A stretch of 64,000 nucleotides of DNA from positions 1 to 64,000 of the forward strand of contig NZ_JAWMPX010000014.1 of assembly GCF_033101155.1 (NCBI RefSeq), in the 5' to 3' direction. Positions 44,260 through 53,040 of the stretch are shown piece after piece; position 1 is the stretch's first letter; the number at the start of each line of letters is the position of its first letter. The notes beneath the pieces are model-generated. The model was given only the letters and a program-made list of their open reading frames with translations, was not told the DNA's origin and did not search any database. This stretch comes from Tropicimonas sp033101155 (GTDB taxonomy: Bacteria > Pseudomonadota > Alphaproteobacteria > Rhodobacterales > Rhodobacteraceae). The translations under genes and the position numbers were made by a program.

Positions 44260-44635
44260 AATAGTGTACTGCCTTCCTTGTTTTTCAGGGCAACCAAAGA
44301 CCACCTTGCAGTCGCGATCGCAGGGGCTTGCGCTCGTCAGGGATTGGCGGATCGTACGCATCAGTTTTCTTTGACCTATGGCGCAAAATGGACCCGCACA
44401 ATGTCGTGGACCCGGTGGACACGCTCGACGCGAAAGTTCATGCGGACCGATAGGAGCGGATCGCTGGCCTCCTCTCCCGCCTCGACCAGTCCGCCATCGG
44501 TCTCGAAGGCATTGCGACGCGAAGGACCGCGAGGATCCAAGCGCGCGGCGCCTCGCTCAATGGGGCCTGAACGTCGGGCGGAATGCAGGGGATGCGCTGG
44601 AGCGCGTACCCGGGCCAGCCGGTCCGCTCACACGC
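44260..44635. other. 376-bp gap with a possible third stop-broken frame
   Basis: Plus-strand frame from the ATG at 44388 reads MDPHNVVDPVDTLDAKVHAD, meets a TAG at 44451, then continues ERIAGLLSRLDQSAIGLEGI to a TGA near 44568. It looks protein-like but matches no family I know. It may be another relic, or chance. Confidence 0.3.
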
Positions 44636-45220
44636 CTACCCGCCATATCCGCCACGCGCCCCACCGGTCTTTCCGAACCCGCCCCGGGAAGCGACGCTGG
44701 CCTTGGTCATAGGCGTCTTGCCGATCGTGGTCGGAGGTTTCGTGAACTGGTTCGCGCCGAGTTTGGCTTTGCCGGAATTGCCCGAATAGACGTTTGAGCC
44801 GGACGCGTTGGCGAATTTGCCGTCAGCTGTGCGGTACATCGGCTGGGAGCGCGCGTAGCCGCCGCGTCCGCTCAGCATGTTGCCGATCAGGTAGCCGGTG
44901 AGCAAAGGCATGAAGATGCTGCCCGACCCGCCACTGGCAACCGCCTCTTCCGATCCGCAAGCGCCTTCACCATGCTGGGACTCGCAGACCTCAAGGCTGT
45001 CGTAGCGCGGCGCGGTTTCGACATGCAACTGCTCGGCTTCGGCGATCGCCGCCTCGCAATCGGCTGCCGTCAGGAGTCCGTCGCCTCCCGCGGCGGCCTC
45101 CTTGCAACTCTCAAGATCAGGGAAGGCCTGCGCGTCCACCTGCTCCTCACGGCATCCGGAGAGCGTGAAGGCGGCGGCGCCAAGGATACAAAGTGCAACG
45201 GTTCTCGAACGTTTTGTCAT
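44636..45220 (-). CDS. DUF1190 (YgiB-like) lipoprotein
   Basis: 194 residues. Lipobox FTLSGC (Cys about 23) after a hydrophobic segment marks a lipoprotein. Charged Cys-containing repeat-like segments (about 38-92, CKEAAAGG and CEAAIAEAE) precede a Gly/Ser-rich C-terminus. It fits the YgiB/DUF1190 family, and the next gene upstream is YgiC-like, the same pairing as in E. coli. Function is unknown; the pair is linked to cell-envelope and secretion phenotypes. Confidence 0.82.
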   Translation of the reverse strand: MTKRSRTVALCILGAAAFTLSGCREEQVDAQAFPDLESCKEAAAGGDGLLTAADCEAAIAEAEQLHVETAPRYDSLEVCESQHGEGACGSEEAVASGGSGSIFMPLLTGYLIGNMLSGRGGYARSQPMYRTADGKFANASGSNVYSGNSGKAKLGANQFTKPPTTIGKTPMTKASVASRGGFGKTGGARGGYGG

Positions 45221-45239
45221 GGCAGTACCCTACCCTTCT

Positions 45240-46466
45240 TCAGTCGCGGATGAAATGCGGCTTGAACCGCGACAGGTCCTGGGTGATGCGGGACCGGTCT
45301 TCGCGCATCCCCATCCCGGCACAGGTGTCGCCAACGACCCACGCCCCGACCACCGGGCGGAAGCCCTCGAACACCGGGAGCGGGTGATAGGCCTGAACGA
45401 TTTTGGGGTAATTGGAATAAGCCTCGTTGCTCGAAGCCTCGGTCGTCTCGCCGCCCTCGACAATCGACAGAGATGCGCCTTCGCGCGAGAAGAGCGGCTT
45501 TCGAACATAGCCCGTCGAGAGGGCGTCGGCGGATCGTTCGAACAGCCCTGCGACATCCGGCGCAGCACCGCCCCGGCCGGCCAACGCCGCCCCGATATCG
45601 GCATCGAAAAAAGCCGGCAGCAGGTTCGGATGGCCCTCGAACATCTCCCACAACACCGGCAGCAGGCCCTTGTTCGACAGAACGGCCTTCCAGGCAGGCT
45701 CCAGCATCAGGCACCCGGAATCGGCAAGCCGCGCCGCGTAATCGTCGCGCAGCAGGTCCTCCCAGGGATAGAGCTTGAAGAGCGTGCCGATCACCCGGTC
45801 CTCGGCATCGATGAACTGACCATCGGTGCTCAACCCGATCTGTTCCAGGTCCGTGTAATGCGCCCCGAGTCCGGCCTCGCGCGCTGCCCAGCCCATGCAT
45901 TCGACCGTGGCGTAATCCTCGGCTGTATCAGCCGCAGCCGCGAAGTGGAGATCGGTCCCTTCGGCAAAGACGGCCCGGAACCGCTCGACCAGTGCCTCAT
46001 GGATGCCGTTGAACTGATCATCACCGCGCTGAAGCACGCCAAACTCGATCTGTTGCTCAAGCCAGAGCCATTGGAAGGAGGCGGATTCATACAGCGATGT
46101 CGGCGTATCGGCATTGTATTCAAGCAGTTTCGCCGGGCCAGTGCCATCATAGGCGAGGTCAAACCGCCCATAGATCTCGGGGTCTTCGCGGCGCCAGCTT
46201 TCCGCGACGAGCGGCCAATAGGCCTCGGGAATGCCCAGCTTTTCCAGCAGCGCCTCGCTGGCCAGTATCCGCGCGACCGCATCCCGGCACATCGCATGCA
46301 ACTCGGTGGAGGGGTCCTCGATATCGTCCTCGATCTGCCGGAGGGTAAACCGATAGGCGCTGGATTCCTCCCAGTAAGGCTCACCATGCATGTCGGCAAA
46401 TGTGAAGCCGAGATCGCGGGCCGCGTCGCGCCAGCCCGGTCGTTCCGGAAGAACGATCTTTTCCAT
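45240..46466 (-). CDS. ygiC: Glutathionylspermidine synthase-family (YgiC-like) ATP-grasp protein
   Basis: 408 residues. It has the GSP synthase ATP-grasp core: EYNADTPTSLYESASFQW (about 118-135), LFKLYPWEDLLRDDYAARL (about 230-248), and KPLFSREGASL (about 318-328). E. coli YgiC belongs to the same group but lacks glutathionylspermidine synthase activity. It is 19 bp upstream of the DUF1190 gene. Confidence 0.88.
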   Translation of the reverse strand: MEKIVLPERPGWRDAARDLGFTFADMHGEPYWEESSAYRFTLRQIEDDIEDPSTELHAMCRDAVARILASEALLEKLGIPEAYWPLVAESWRREDPEIYGRFDLAYDGTGPAKLLEYNADTPTSLYESASFQWLWLEQQIEFGVLQRGDDQFNGIHEALVERFRAVFAEGTDLHFAAAADTAEDYATVECMGWAAREAGLGAHYTDLEQIGLSTDGQFIDAEDRVIGTLFKLYPWEDLLRDDYAARLADSGCLMLEPAWKAVLSNKGLLPVLWEMFEGHPNLLPAFFDADIGAALAGRGGAAPDVAGLFERSADALSTGYVRKPLFSREGASLSIVEGGETTEASSNEAYSNYPKIVQAYHPLPVFEGFRPVVGAWVVGDTCAGMGMREDRSRITQDLSRFKPHFIRD

Positions 46467-46965
46467 GTAGCGACTCCTCTCCCGCCAACCCTTGTCTGTT
46501 TTTCATGTCCTGTCGCAGCAAGGTCTTCAACCCGGTTTGCGCCGTGAGACGGCAGATCCCGCAGCGCTGCTCTTGACCACGCTCCTGTCACGCCCGGACC
46601 GGAACGCTGCCGAGACCGCGCCCCGCGGGAGGAAGACATGACCGATCAGCTTTGCGCATTGCGGCGTCGGACGCCTGTGTTTGCGACCCGCTCGGGCGAT
46701 GACGGCCTCTGTCATGCGCGGGCGCCACGGCTTTCAAAGAAGCGGCGCGATGAACCGGGCGACCGGCGTCTCGGAATTCAACCGGCAGGCGCGGTTGTCG
46801 AGATTGGTCCCTGTGACCTCCGGGCGACCCGTTTTCGCCCTTTCGGGAGACTCGGTCCTGAGCCCACCATGCAGGCTGACCGGGCCAGAGGCGCGCAGAT
46901 CGTCCTTCTCCGCAAAACGCCGCTGACCGCGCTTGGCAAGACCACCGCCAACCCGCCCCGGTCCC
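46467..46965. other. 499-bp gap with a cardiolipin synthase relic
   Basis: Apart from the relic at 46734-46815 I see nothing. The relic lies on the minus strand. Confidence 0.5.
46734..46815 (-). pseudogene. Degenerate copy of a cardiolipin synthase 3' end
   Basis: The minus strand reads GTNLDNRACRLNSETPVARFIAPLL*, which joins the cls segment TNLDNRSCRLNFE directly to its C-terminal ARLFAPLL, skipping about 40 residues. The DNA also matches closely around the CCGGCAGG...CGGTTGTCGAGATTGGT stretch of cls (25540-25572). So it is a short relic of a second cls with an internal deletion. Confidence 0.7.
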
Positions 46966-48711
46966 TCAATGTCGGTTTGAGATCCACCGGCATTGATATG
47001 GCGCGAAGACGATCTCGCCACTGGCCGCGTCGATGAATTCGTCGCTCAAAAGGTCGATCCATTGCTCGCCACCGATCAGGTTGATCGACAGGACCGGCAT
47101 GCGGATCTCCCGGTCGGTCACGTTGTGGATCGCGAAGACCGATTGCGCTCGGTCGAGGCTCTGGCGCCAGAAGCCGAAGAGATCCTCGCCCAGATGCAGG
47201 GTGAACTGCGTCGCGTTGGGGTGGAACGCCTTCTGTTTCACCCGGACAGCAATCCGCGCCTTCAACGCCGCCATCACCCGCGCTTGCGTGCTCTCGGGAT
47301 CGGTGAGCCGTGCCCGCAGCTCGTCGTAATCCCAGCGGTGTCGGTTGATCGCCCGGTTGATGCCGGTCTTTTCGACCCCCTCCAGATCGTTCGGCGTGCC
47401 CAGAAGCGCGTGAATATAGAAGGCTGGCAGGCCCTCCAGCGCCATGACGATGGTCTGCGAACACAGGAAGCGCTCGAACTGCCACTCATCCGCGCCCTCG
47501 ACCGTGCCCGCCATTGCATCATACCAGGTGATGTTCAGCTCATAGGGCTTCTCGCCGCCGCCCGGCAGCGAGCGCATTGAGACCTTGCCACCAAAGCTGC
47601 GCACCGTGTCGACAATGGCATCCGTCTCCTTCTGGCTGAGCAGCCCCTCGACAGGGCGCATGCCGATACCGTCATGCGAGGCGGTGAAGTTGAGATAGGC
47701 GCAACCGAGCTGCGCCGGCGGCATGGCCATCTGCCAGCGGTTGAGCTCCCGCGCGGTGCCGTTCAGCAGCGCGTGCAGGATCAGTGGCGGCAGGGAGAAA
47801 TTATAGATCGAATGCGCCTCGTTCATGTTGCCGAAATAGGAGAGGTTCTCGGCATTGGGCACATTGGTCTCGGTCAGCAACACGGCCCGCTCGGAGGCAT
47901 AGTCGAAGAGCAGGCGCATCATGCGCACGATGGCATGGGTCTGCGGCAGGTGGATACAGCTGGTCCCGATCTCCTTCCAGAGGAAGGCCACCGCGTCGAG
48001 CCGGATGATCCGGACGCCATGATCGATATGCAGGCGCATGACACGGAGGAATTCGAGCAGCACCTCCGGGTTCGAGAAGTCGAGATCGACCTGGTCATGG
48101 CTGAAGGTGCACCAGACATGGCGCTCGCCCATCGCGGTATCGACCTTGCGCAGCAACGGCGTGGTGCGGGGGCGAACGACCTCCGAGAGGTCATCCTCGG
48201 GGCTGGCCTCGAAGAAGAAGCGGTCGAAGGGCGGCTTGCCCTGGCGGTAGTCCTGAAACCAGTTGGAGAAGCTGGAGACATGGTTCAGCACCAGGTCCGA
48301 CATCAGCTTGAATTCCTCGGCGATGCGGTTGATGTCCGACCAGCTTCCGAGCGCGGAATTGACGGATCGGTAGTCGGTCACCGCGAAACCGTCATCGGAG
48401 GTGAAGGGGAAGAAGGGCAGGATATGCACGCCGCTGATCACCCCGGCGAGGTTCTCCTCAAGGAAGTGGCGCAGCAGGTCGAGCGGCTTGTGAACCCCGT
48501 CGACGATGGAGTTGCCGTAAGTGATGACCAGCGTGTCGGTCTCGTCCCAGAGATTGTTGCCGGGCGGGCGGGCGCGCGTGCGATACCCGGTCCCCTCGGG
48601 CCAGAACGCGTCCAGAATCTCCGCACGCAGGGCCGGGATATCGCCCTGCGGGTAGATCTGTTCCAGCAAGTTATCGAGCTTGGCTGTGAATTTCGTGGCG
48701 GATTTGGACAT
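46966..48711 (-). CDS. GH13_18 sugar phosphorylase (sucrose/glucosylglycerate phosphorylase-like)
   Basis: 581 residues. It is a GH13 alpha-amylase fold: nucleophile D239 (RIIRLDAVAFLWKEIG), acid/base E281 (LLTETNVPN), and D347 (NFTASHDGIG). It lacks the usual extracellular signal, and its layout matches the phosphorylase subfamily that splits sucrose, glucosylglycerate or glucosylglycerol with phosphate. The acceptor specificity cannot be read from sequence. It is divergent from a TetR gene, 198 bp away, with a palindrome between. Confidence 0.88.
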   Translation of the reverse strand: MSKSATKFTAKLDNLLEQIYPQGDIPALRAEILDAFWPEGTGYRTRARPPGNNLWDETDTLVITYGNSIVDGVHKPLDLLRHFLEENLAGVISGVHILPFFPFTSDDGFAVTDYRSVNSALGSWSDINRIAEEFKLMSDLVLNHVSSFSNWFQDYRQGKPPFDRFFFEASPEDDLSEVVRPRTTPLLRKVDTAMGERHVWCTFSHDQVDLDFSNPEVLLEFLRVMRLHIDHGVRIIRLDAVAFLWKEIGTSCIHLPQTHAIVRMMRLLFDYASERAVLLTETNVPNAENLSYFGNMNEAHSIYNFSLPPLILHALLNGTARELNRWQMAMPPAQLGCAYLNFTASHDGIGMRPVEGLLSQKETDAIVDTVRSFGGKVSMRSLPGGGEKPYELNITWYDAMAGTVEGADEWQFERFLCSQTIVMALEGLPAFYIHALLGTPNDLEGVEKTGINRAINRHRWDYDELRARLTDPESTQARVMAALKARIAVRVKQKAFHPNATQFTLHLGEDLFGFWRQSLDRAQSVFAIHNVTDREIRMPVLSINLIGGEQWIDLLSDEFIDAASGEIVFAPYQCRWISNRH

Positions 48712-48873
48712 GGGGCGCGCTCTCCGGGTCGTTCCGACTGAGTTGTGGCGAAAACGAAACCGGTTTCAAGCGCCAATGGCATGCATTTTCGGACAGGCCG
48801 CCCCGACAAGGGGCAATGCCTCGCAAAGTGGCGCTTGCTCGCAGGCAGGGCATGTCGGCAGCATCGCCCGACA

Positions 48874-48898
48874 TTGACAATCTGCCCCCGACTGTCAA
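48874..48898. promoter_or_regulatory. Palindrome upstream of TetR gene
   Basis: TTGACAATC-TGCCCCC-GACTGTCAA: 9-base arms with one mismatch and a 7-base spacer, 10 bases before the ATG at 48909. Its left arm could also be a -35 hexamer (TTGACA). It is a plausible TetR operator controlling both the TetR and the phosphorylase genes. Confidence 0.55.
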
Positions 48899-48908
48899 AA
48901 GTTTTGCC

Positions 48909-49469
48909 ATGAAAGACCGGGAAGCAACCATTCTTGACGCGGCCAGGCGGCTGTTTTTGCGCTACGGCGTGAAGCGCACGAGCATGAATGACATCTCACA
49001 AGAAGCCGGGATCTCGCGCCAGACGCTCTACAACGCCTATAGCAACAAGGATGCCGTGCTCTGCGCATTGATCCGTGACCATGCCGAGCAGGCCCATGTC
49101 GAGATTCTGGCCGGGCTGGAGACGACCACCGAGCTCGGCGCGCAGCTTGATCTCGTCTTCGACCGCGTTGTCGTGAGCGCGTATGACCTGCTGATGGAAG
49201 CTCCGAACTCGGCGGATCTCGTCGAGGGGTTCAACTCGATCTCGCAGGCGGAGATCGACGCCGCCTATGCGCAGGTCCGCACCCTGCTGGCGCAGCTGCT
49301 GGCACCGCATAAGGCGGCGATCGGTGAAAACGGTCTCGGTGTCCAACAGCTTGCCGACTTTGTGCAACGCATGGCAAAGGCCGCAAAAACCACCGCCTCG
49401 AACCGGGCGCATCTGCTCGATCTTCTGCAGACCCTGAAGATAGCAACACTGAAACTGGCCGGCGTCTAG
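48909..49469 (+). CDS. TetR-family transcriptional regulator
   Basis: 186 residues from the ATG at 48909. N-terminal HTH: ATILDAARRLFLRYGVKRTS with MNDISQEAGISRQTLYNAYS (about 5-45), followed by an all-helical effector domain. ATG at 48909 is favoured as it leaves the palindrome (48874-48898) outside the coding region, but no strong ribosome-binding site is seen; upstream starts at 48852 or 48816 remain possible. It probably controls the divergent sugar phosphorylase. Confidence 0.88.
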   Translation: MKDREATILDAARRLFLRYGVKRTSMNDISQEAGISRQTLYNAYSNKDAVLCALIRDHAEQAHVEILAGLETTTELGAQLDLVFDRVVVSAYDLLMEAPNSADLVEGFNSISQAEIDAAYAQVRTLLAQLLAPHKAAIGENGLGVQQLADFVQRMAKAAKTTASNRAHLLDLLQTLKIATLKLAGV

Positions 49470-49512
49470 GCGCCCCGTCGCCGCTCGGTCTCACCTCACG
49501 CCTTGCTCCGCA

Positions 49513-49983
49513 TCAATCGCCGGACATGTCCTGCCGGCGCGCAGCGAAGAACGCCCGGAGCAATTGCCCCGCCTCCTCCGCACAGAGCCCGTCATAGATC
49601 TCGGGCACGTGATGCGCCTGTGGATGGGAAAAAATCCGCGGGCCTTGCGCGATGCCGCCCGATTTCGGATCCGCCGCCGCGTAGTAGAGCCGTTCGATCC
49701 GGGCCGCGGAGATCACCATCGCGCAAGCCGGACAAGGTTCAAGCGTGACATAGAGCCGGTGCCCGGGCAGCCGCTCGGAGCCGGCCGCCTTGCAGGCGGC
49801 CCGGATGACCAGCACCTCCGCATGGGCGGTCGGATCGCAAAGCTCGCGCGTCCGGTTGCCGTCCCTGGCCACAACGCGGCCCGACGGATCGACCAGCACG
49901 GCGCCAACAGGCACCTCGCCGCGGTCGGCGGCCGCGCGCGCTTCCTCGAGCGCGGTCTCCATATGGCTCGTGAACGGGCTCAT
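49513..49983 (-). CDS. tadA: tRNA-specific adenosine deaminase
   Basis: 156 residues. Cytidine-deaminase fold with zinc site HAE (H54, E56) and PCPAC (C84, C87); it converts A34 to inosine in tRNA-Arg(ACG). The ATG at 49983 has GGGGGAGAGA before it. It is divergent from the pseudouridine synthase gene. This is an essential, core gene in most bacteria. Confidence 0.93.
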   Translation of the reverse strand: MSPFTSHMETALEEARAAADRGEVPVGAVLVDPSGRVVARDGNRTRELCDPTAHAEVLVIRAACKAAGSERLPGHRLYVTLEPCPACAMVISAARIERLYYAAADPKSGGIAQGPRIFSHPQAHHVPEIYDGLCAEEAGQLLRAFFAARRQDMSGD

Positions 49984-50045
49984 TCTCTCCCCCTGCCCGC
50001 TCGCGTCGCCCTTGGCAAGAGCAGCGGCGCGGCGTATCGGGGGGC

Positions 50046-50840
50046 ATGACAGAGACATCACAGCCCCCAAAAGACGGCGAGCGGATCGCCAAGGTCATCG
50101 CACGCTCAGGCCGCGCCTCCCGCCGCGAGGCCGAGCGCCTGATCGAAGCTGGCCGGGTCAGCGTCAACGGGACGCCAATCGAGAGTCCCGCGCTCAACGT
50201 GACCGCCGCGGACAAGATCACCGTCGATGACGTGCCCCTCGCCGAGGCCGAGCCGCCCCGGCTCTGGCTCTACCACAAGCCCACCGGGCTGGTGACGACG
50301 GCGCGGGACGAGAAGGGCCGCAAGACGGTTTTTGACGCGCTGCCCGAGGAGATGCCCCGGGTGCTTTCGGTTGGCCGGCTGGATATCAACTCGGAAGGGT
50401 TGCTGCTGCTGACCAATGATGGCGGGATCAAGCGGCGACTGGAGCTGCCCTCGACCGGTTGGGTGCGAAAATACCGGGTGCGGGTCAATGGACGCCCCAA
50501 GGACGAGGGTCTGGAACCGCTGCGCAAGGGAAAGACCATCGACGGCGAACGCTTCCAGCCGATGACCGTCACGCTCGATCGCCAGCAGGGCGCCAATGCC
50601 TGGATCACGGTCGGCATTCGCGAGGGCCGCAACCGCGAGATCCGGCGCGCGATGGAGAGCATCGGGCTGACGGTGAACCGTCTCATCCGCATCAGCTACG
50701 GCCCGTTCCGCCTTGGCACGCTCAAACCCGGCGAGGTCGAAGAGGTCAAGGGGCGCGTCCTGCGCGACCAGCTCGGCCTCGACAAGGATTTCGAACCGGC
50801 AGCCACTCCCAAGCGGAAACCCCAGCGGCGGCGGCGCTGA
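50046..50840 (+). CDS. RluB/RsuA-family pseudouridine synthase
   Basis: 264 residues: N-terminal S4 RNA-binding domain (about 13-58), then the catalytic domain with GRLDINSEGLLLLTNDG (catalytic Asp D113) and GRNREIRRAME (about 196-206), and a basic tail. It makes pseudouridine in ribosomal RNA (RluB acts in 23S). Core gene, in the common alphaproteobacterial neighbourhood with tadA. Confidence 0.92.
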   Translation: MTETSQPPKDGERIAKVIARSGRASRREAERLIEAGRVSVNGTPIESPALNVTAADKITVDDVPLAEAEPPRLWLYHKPTGLVTTARDEKGRKTVFDALPEEMPRVLSVGRLDINSEGLLLLTNDGGIKRRLELPSTGWVRKYRVRVNGRPKDEGLEPLRKGKTIDGERFQPMTVTLDRQQGANAWITVGIREGRNREIRRAMESIGLTVNRLIRISYGPFRLGTLKPGEVEEVKGRVLRDQLGLDKDFEPAATPKRKPQRRRR

Positions 50841-51001
50841 GCGCGCGCGGGCGTGCCGCCGGGCAGAGCCCGAGCGGCGGTGGCGCCGCTTGCGCGGCGC
50901 GGTTGCGCTTGAAAGTCCGGTCCGGGAACGGCGACAGGTCCGCATATTAAAGAGTTGCCCGCCCGGGCGTCCCCCGGTCGGGCGCGGCTCTGGTCAAAGC
51001 A

Positions 51002-51595
51002 TTACATCTGCTCGAGGATTTTCCGTTTCCTGGCCTCAAACTCTTCTTCGGACAGCACGCCCGAAGATTTCAGGGCACCGAGCTTTTCCAACTGATCGAT
51101 CGGTGACGGGGTCGCTGTCTCCGCGTCCCGCCTCTCTGAGCGGAAGGTGGCGAGCCAGCGGCCTGCCAACTCGGTAAAGACCGGAGCTGACGCCTTCTGA
51201 AAGACACGGATGACGACCGAGTGATCCCGGAGATCGATGATCACCTTGCCAAGCATCCAGCCCTGCGCAGCCGACACCTTCTCGACCCATTCATGCCGTA
51301 TGGAATGCATCGCCACGGATCTCGTGAGCATCGAGTGGTCGATCGCCAGGAACCGTTCGCTGGTCAGGGCAACCAACCAGGTATTGGGGCCGAAATCGTA
51401 GGAATTCGACTTGTCTGTCTGGGACATGTTCCCCGAGGTGAGCGCAAAGATGACCTCCCCATCTTCGAGGAAGTCCGCCAGCACATCCAGTTCCCGGTTG
51501 ATGCCGACATTGTCCAGCTCGACGCCGTTCAGCCTGCAAATCCCCGGCCAGTCCCGCGCTTCGGTCAAAGCCCTGTATGTCTCGAACCTGTCCAT
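51002..51595 (-). CDS. PH-like (YokE-type) protein with C-terminal SHOCT domain
   Basis: 197 residues from the ATG at 51595. The middle (about 60-140) resembles a bacterial PH domain: NTWLVALTSERFLAIDHSML and KVIIDLRDHSVVIRVFQ. The C-terminus DQLEKLGALKSSGVLSEEEFEARKRKILEQM (about 167-197) is a typical SHOCT oligomerisation helix pair. No TM segment. Function unknown. Confidence 0.75.
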   Translation of the reverse strand: MDRFETYRALTEARDWPGICRLNGVELDNVGINRELDVLADFLEDGEVIFALTSGNMSQTDKSNSYDFGPNTWLVALTSERFLAIDHSMLTRSVAMHSIRHEWVEKVSAAQGWMLGKVIIDLRDHSVVIRVFQKASAPVFTELAGRWLATFRSERRDAETATPSPIDQLEKLGALKSSGVLSEEEFEARKRKILEQM

Positions 51596-51895
51596 CAAGA
51601 TCCCCCTCGCCCAAGAAGGGATCAGGGGCTCGTCGCTGTCAAGATTTGAAGCCCGCCCCTTTTGATACCGACCCAACTCATTTGCGAACGGACCGGACAG
51701 CAATGACCCAAGCGCTTGCCCGGCCGAATGACCCGCGGGCACTCCGCGCTGGACAACAGGACACCGCTCGCCCGCCCTGCAACGGACAGGCCGTATCGCT
51801 GCGCCATCAGGAAAAAGGATGGAGAACATCAGAAAGATTCAGTTTTTCGGTTGCCTCGACTGCTTCAGAGTTCATGCAAAGCGGAGGAACACCCA
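51596..51895. other. 300-bp divergent promoter region
   Basis: Between the PH/SHOCT gene (minus) and the LLM oxidoreductase (plus). I see no clear repeats or boxes beyond GGAGG immediately before the oxidoreductase start. Confidence 0.35.
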
Positions 51896-53005
51896 ATGAA
51901 GCTGTCTTTCTTTACAATGCCGATTCATCCGCTGGGCAAGCCCTATGCGCAGAGCCTGGCCGAAGATCGCGAAGCCTTTCTCCTTGCCGATCAGCTGGGA
52001 TTCGCGGAAGCCTATTGCGGCGAGCACACGACCGACCAGGCCGAGATCATTACCTCGACCGTCGCCTTCCTCGCCAGCCTTGCCTACGAGACGAAGAATA
52101 TCCGCCTTGGCACCGGCACGGTGAACCTGCCCAACTCACACCCCGCCCGCGTCGCGGCCGAGGTCGCGATGCTGGACCATATGCTGGAAGGCCGGTTGAA
52201 TTTCGGCATCTCGCCTGGCGGGCTGATGTCGGATGCCGAAGCCTTCGGATCGATGGACAAGGATCGCAACGCGATGTTTGTCGAATGCATCAACATGGTG
52301 CTCGACATCTGGGCCGGCGAGGCGCCCTACAATCTGAAGGGCGATTTCTGGGAGGTCTCGACCGAGCGCACCATGATGCGCGAGATCGGCCAGGGCGACA
52401 TCATGAAGCCCTACCAGGATCCGCATCCGCCCATCGTCGGAACCGCCGTGGCCCCCTATTCCAAGGGCGTCTCCGCCATGGCCGAGCGCGGCTGGCAGCC
52501 GATCTCCGCGAATTTCCTGATGCCAAAATGGGTCGCCACCCATTGGCCGAAATATGTCGAGGGCTGCGAGAAGGCCGGGATCTCCGCCGATTACGCCAAC
52601 TGGCGCGTCGCCAAGAATATCTGCGTGGCCGAGGATATGGAAACCGCGCGGGCCTATGCGCGCGATCCCGGCAGCCCCTATGTGCTCTATTACTCTCAGC
52701 TTCTGACCAAGATGCGCGCGGGCGGGCGGCTGAACCTCTTCAAGGAAGATCAGGCCATGCCCGATGACGAGGTCACGCTGGATTACGTGCTTGACCGGCT
52801 GGTGATCCATGGCGACCCGTCCTCGGTCGCCGATCAGGTCCTCGCCTTCCGCGAAGAGACCGGCCCCTTCCGCCACCTGATCTATGCCGGCCATGACTGG
52901 GCCGATTACGACCTTGGCCGCAGGGGCATGGTCCTGATGGCAGAGAAGGTGATGCCGCTCCTGACCGAGGCGACCAAGTCCGAAACCGGCGCAGCCGCCG
53001 CCTGA
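51896..53005 (+). CDS. LLM-class flavin-dependent monooxygenase
   Basis: 369 residues from the ATG at 51896 (GGAGG before it). Bacterial-luciferase-like fold: IRLGTGTVNLPNSHPARVAAEVAMLDHMLEGRLNFGISPGG (about 70-110) is the signature. It oxidises a substrate with reduced flavin supplied by a separate reductase, here encoded 35 bp downstream. Substrate unknown; the next gene suggests an aromatic or related compound. Confidence 0.92.
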   Translation: MKLSFFTMPIHPLGKPYAQSLAEDREAFLLADQLGFAEAYCGEHTTDQAEIITSTVAFLASLAYETKNIRLGTGTVNLPNSHPARVAAEVAMLDHMLEGRLNFGISPGGLMSDAEAFGSMDKDRNAMFVECINMVLDIWAGEAPYNLKGDFWEVSTERTMMREIGQGDIMKPYQDPHPPIVGTAVAPYSKGVSAMAERGWQPISANFLMPKWVATHWPKYVEGCEKAGISADYANWRVAKNICVAEDMETARAYARDPGSPYVLYYSQLLTKMRAGGRLNLFKEDQAMPDDEVTLDYVLDRLVIHGDPSSVADQVLAFREETGPFRHLIYAGHDWADYDLGRRGMVLMAEKVMPLLTEATKSETGAAAA

Positions 53006-53040
53006 GACGCCGCCACAGATCCCCCATCCGGAGACAGGAC

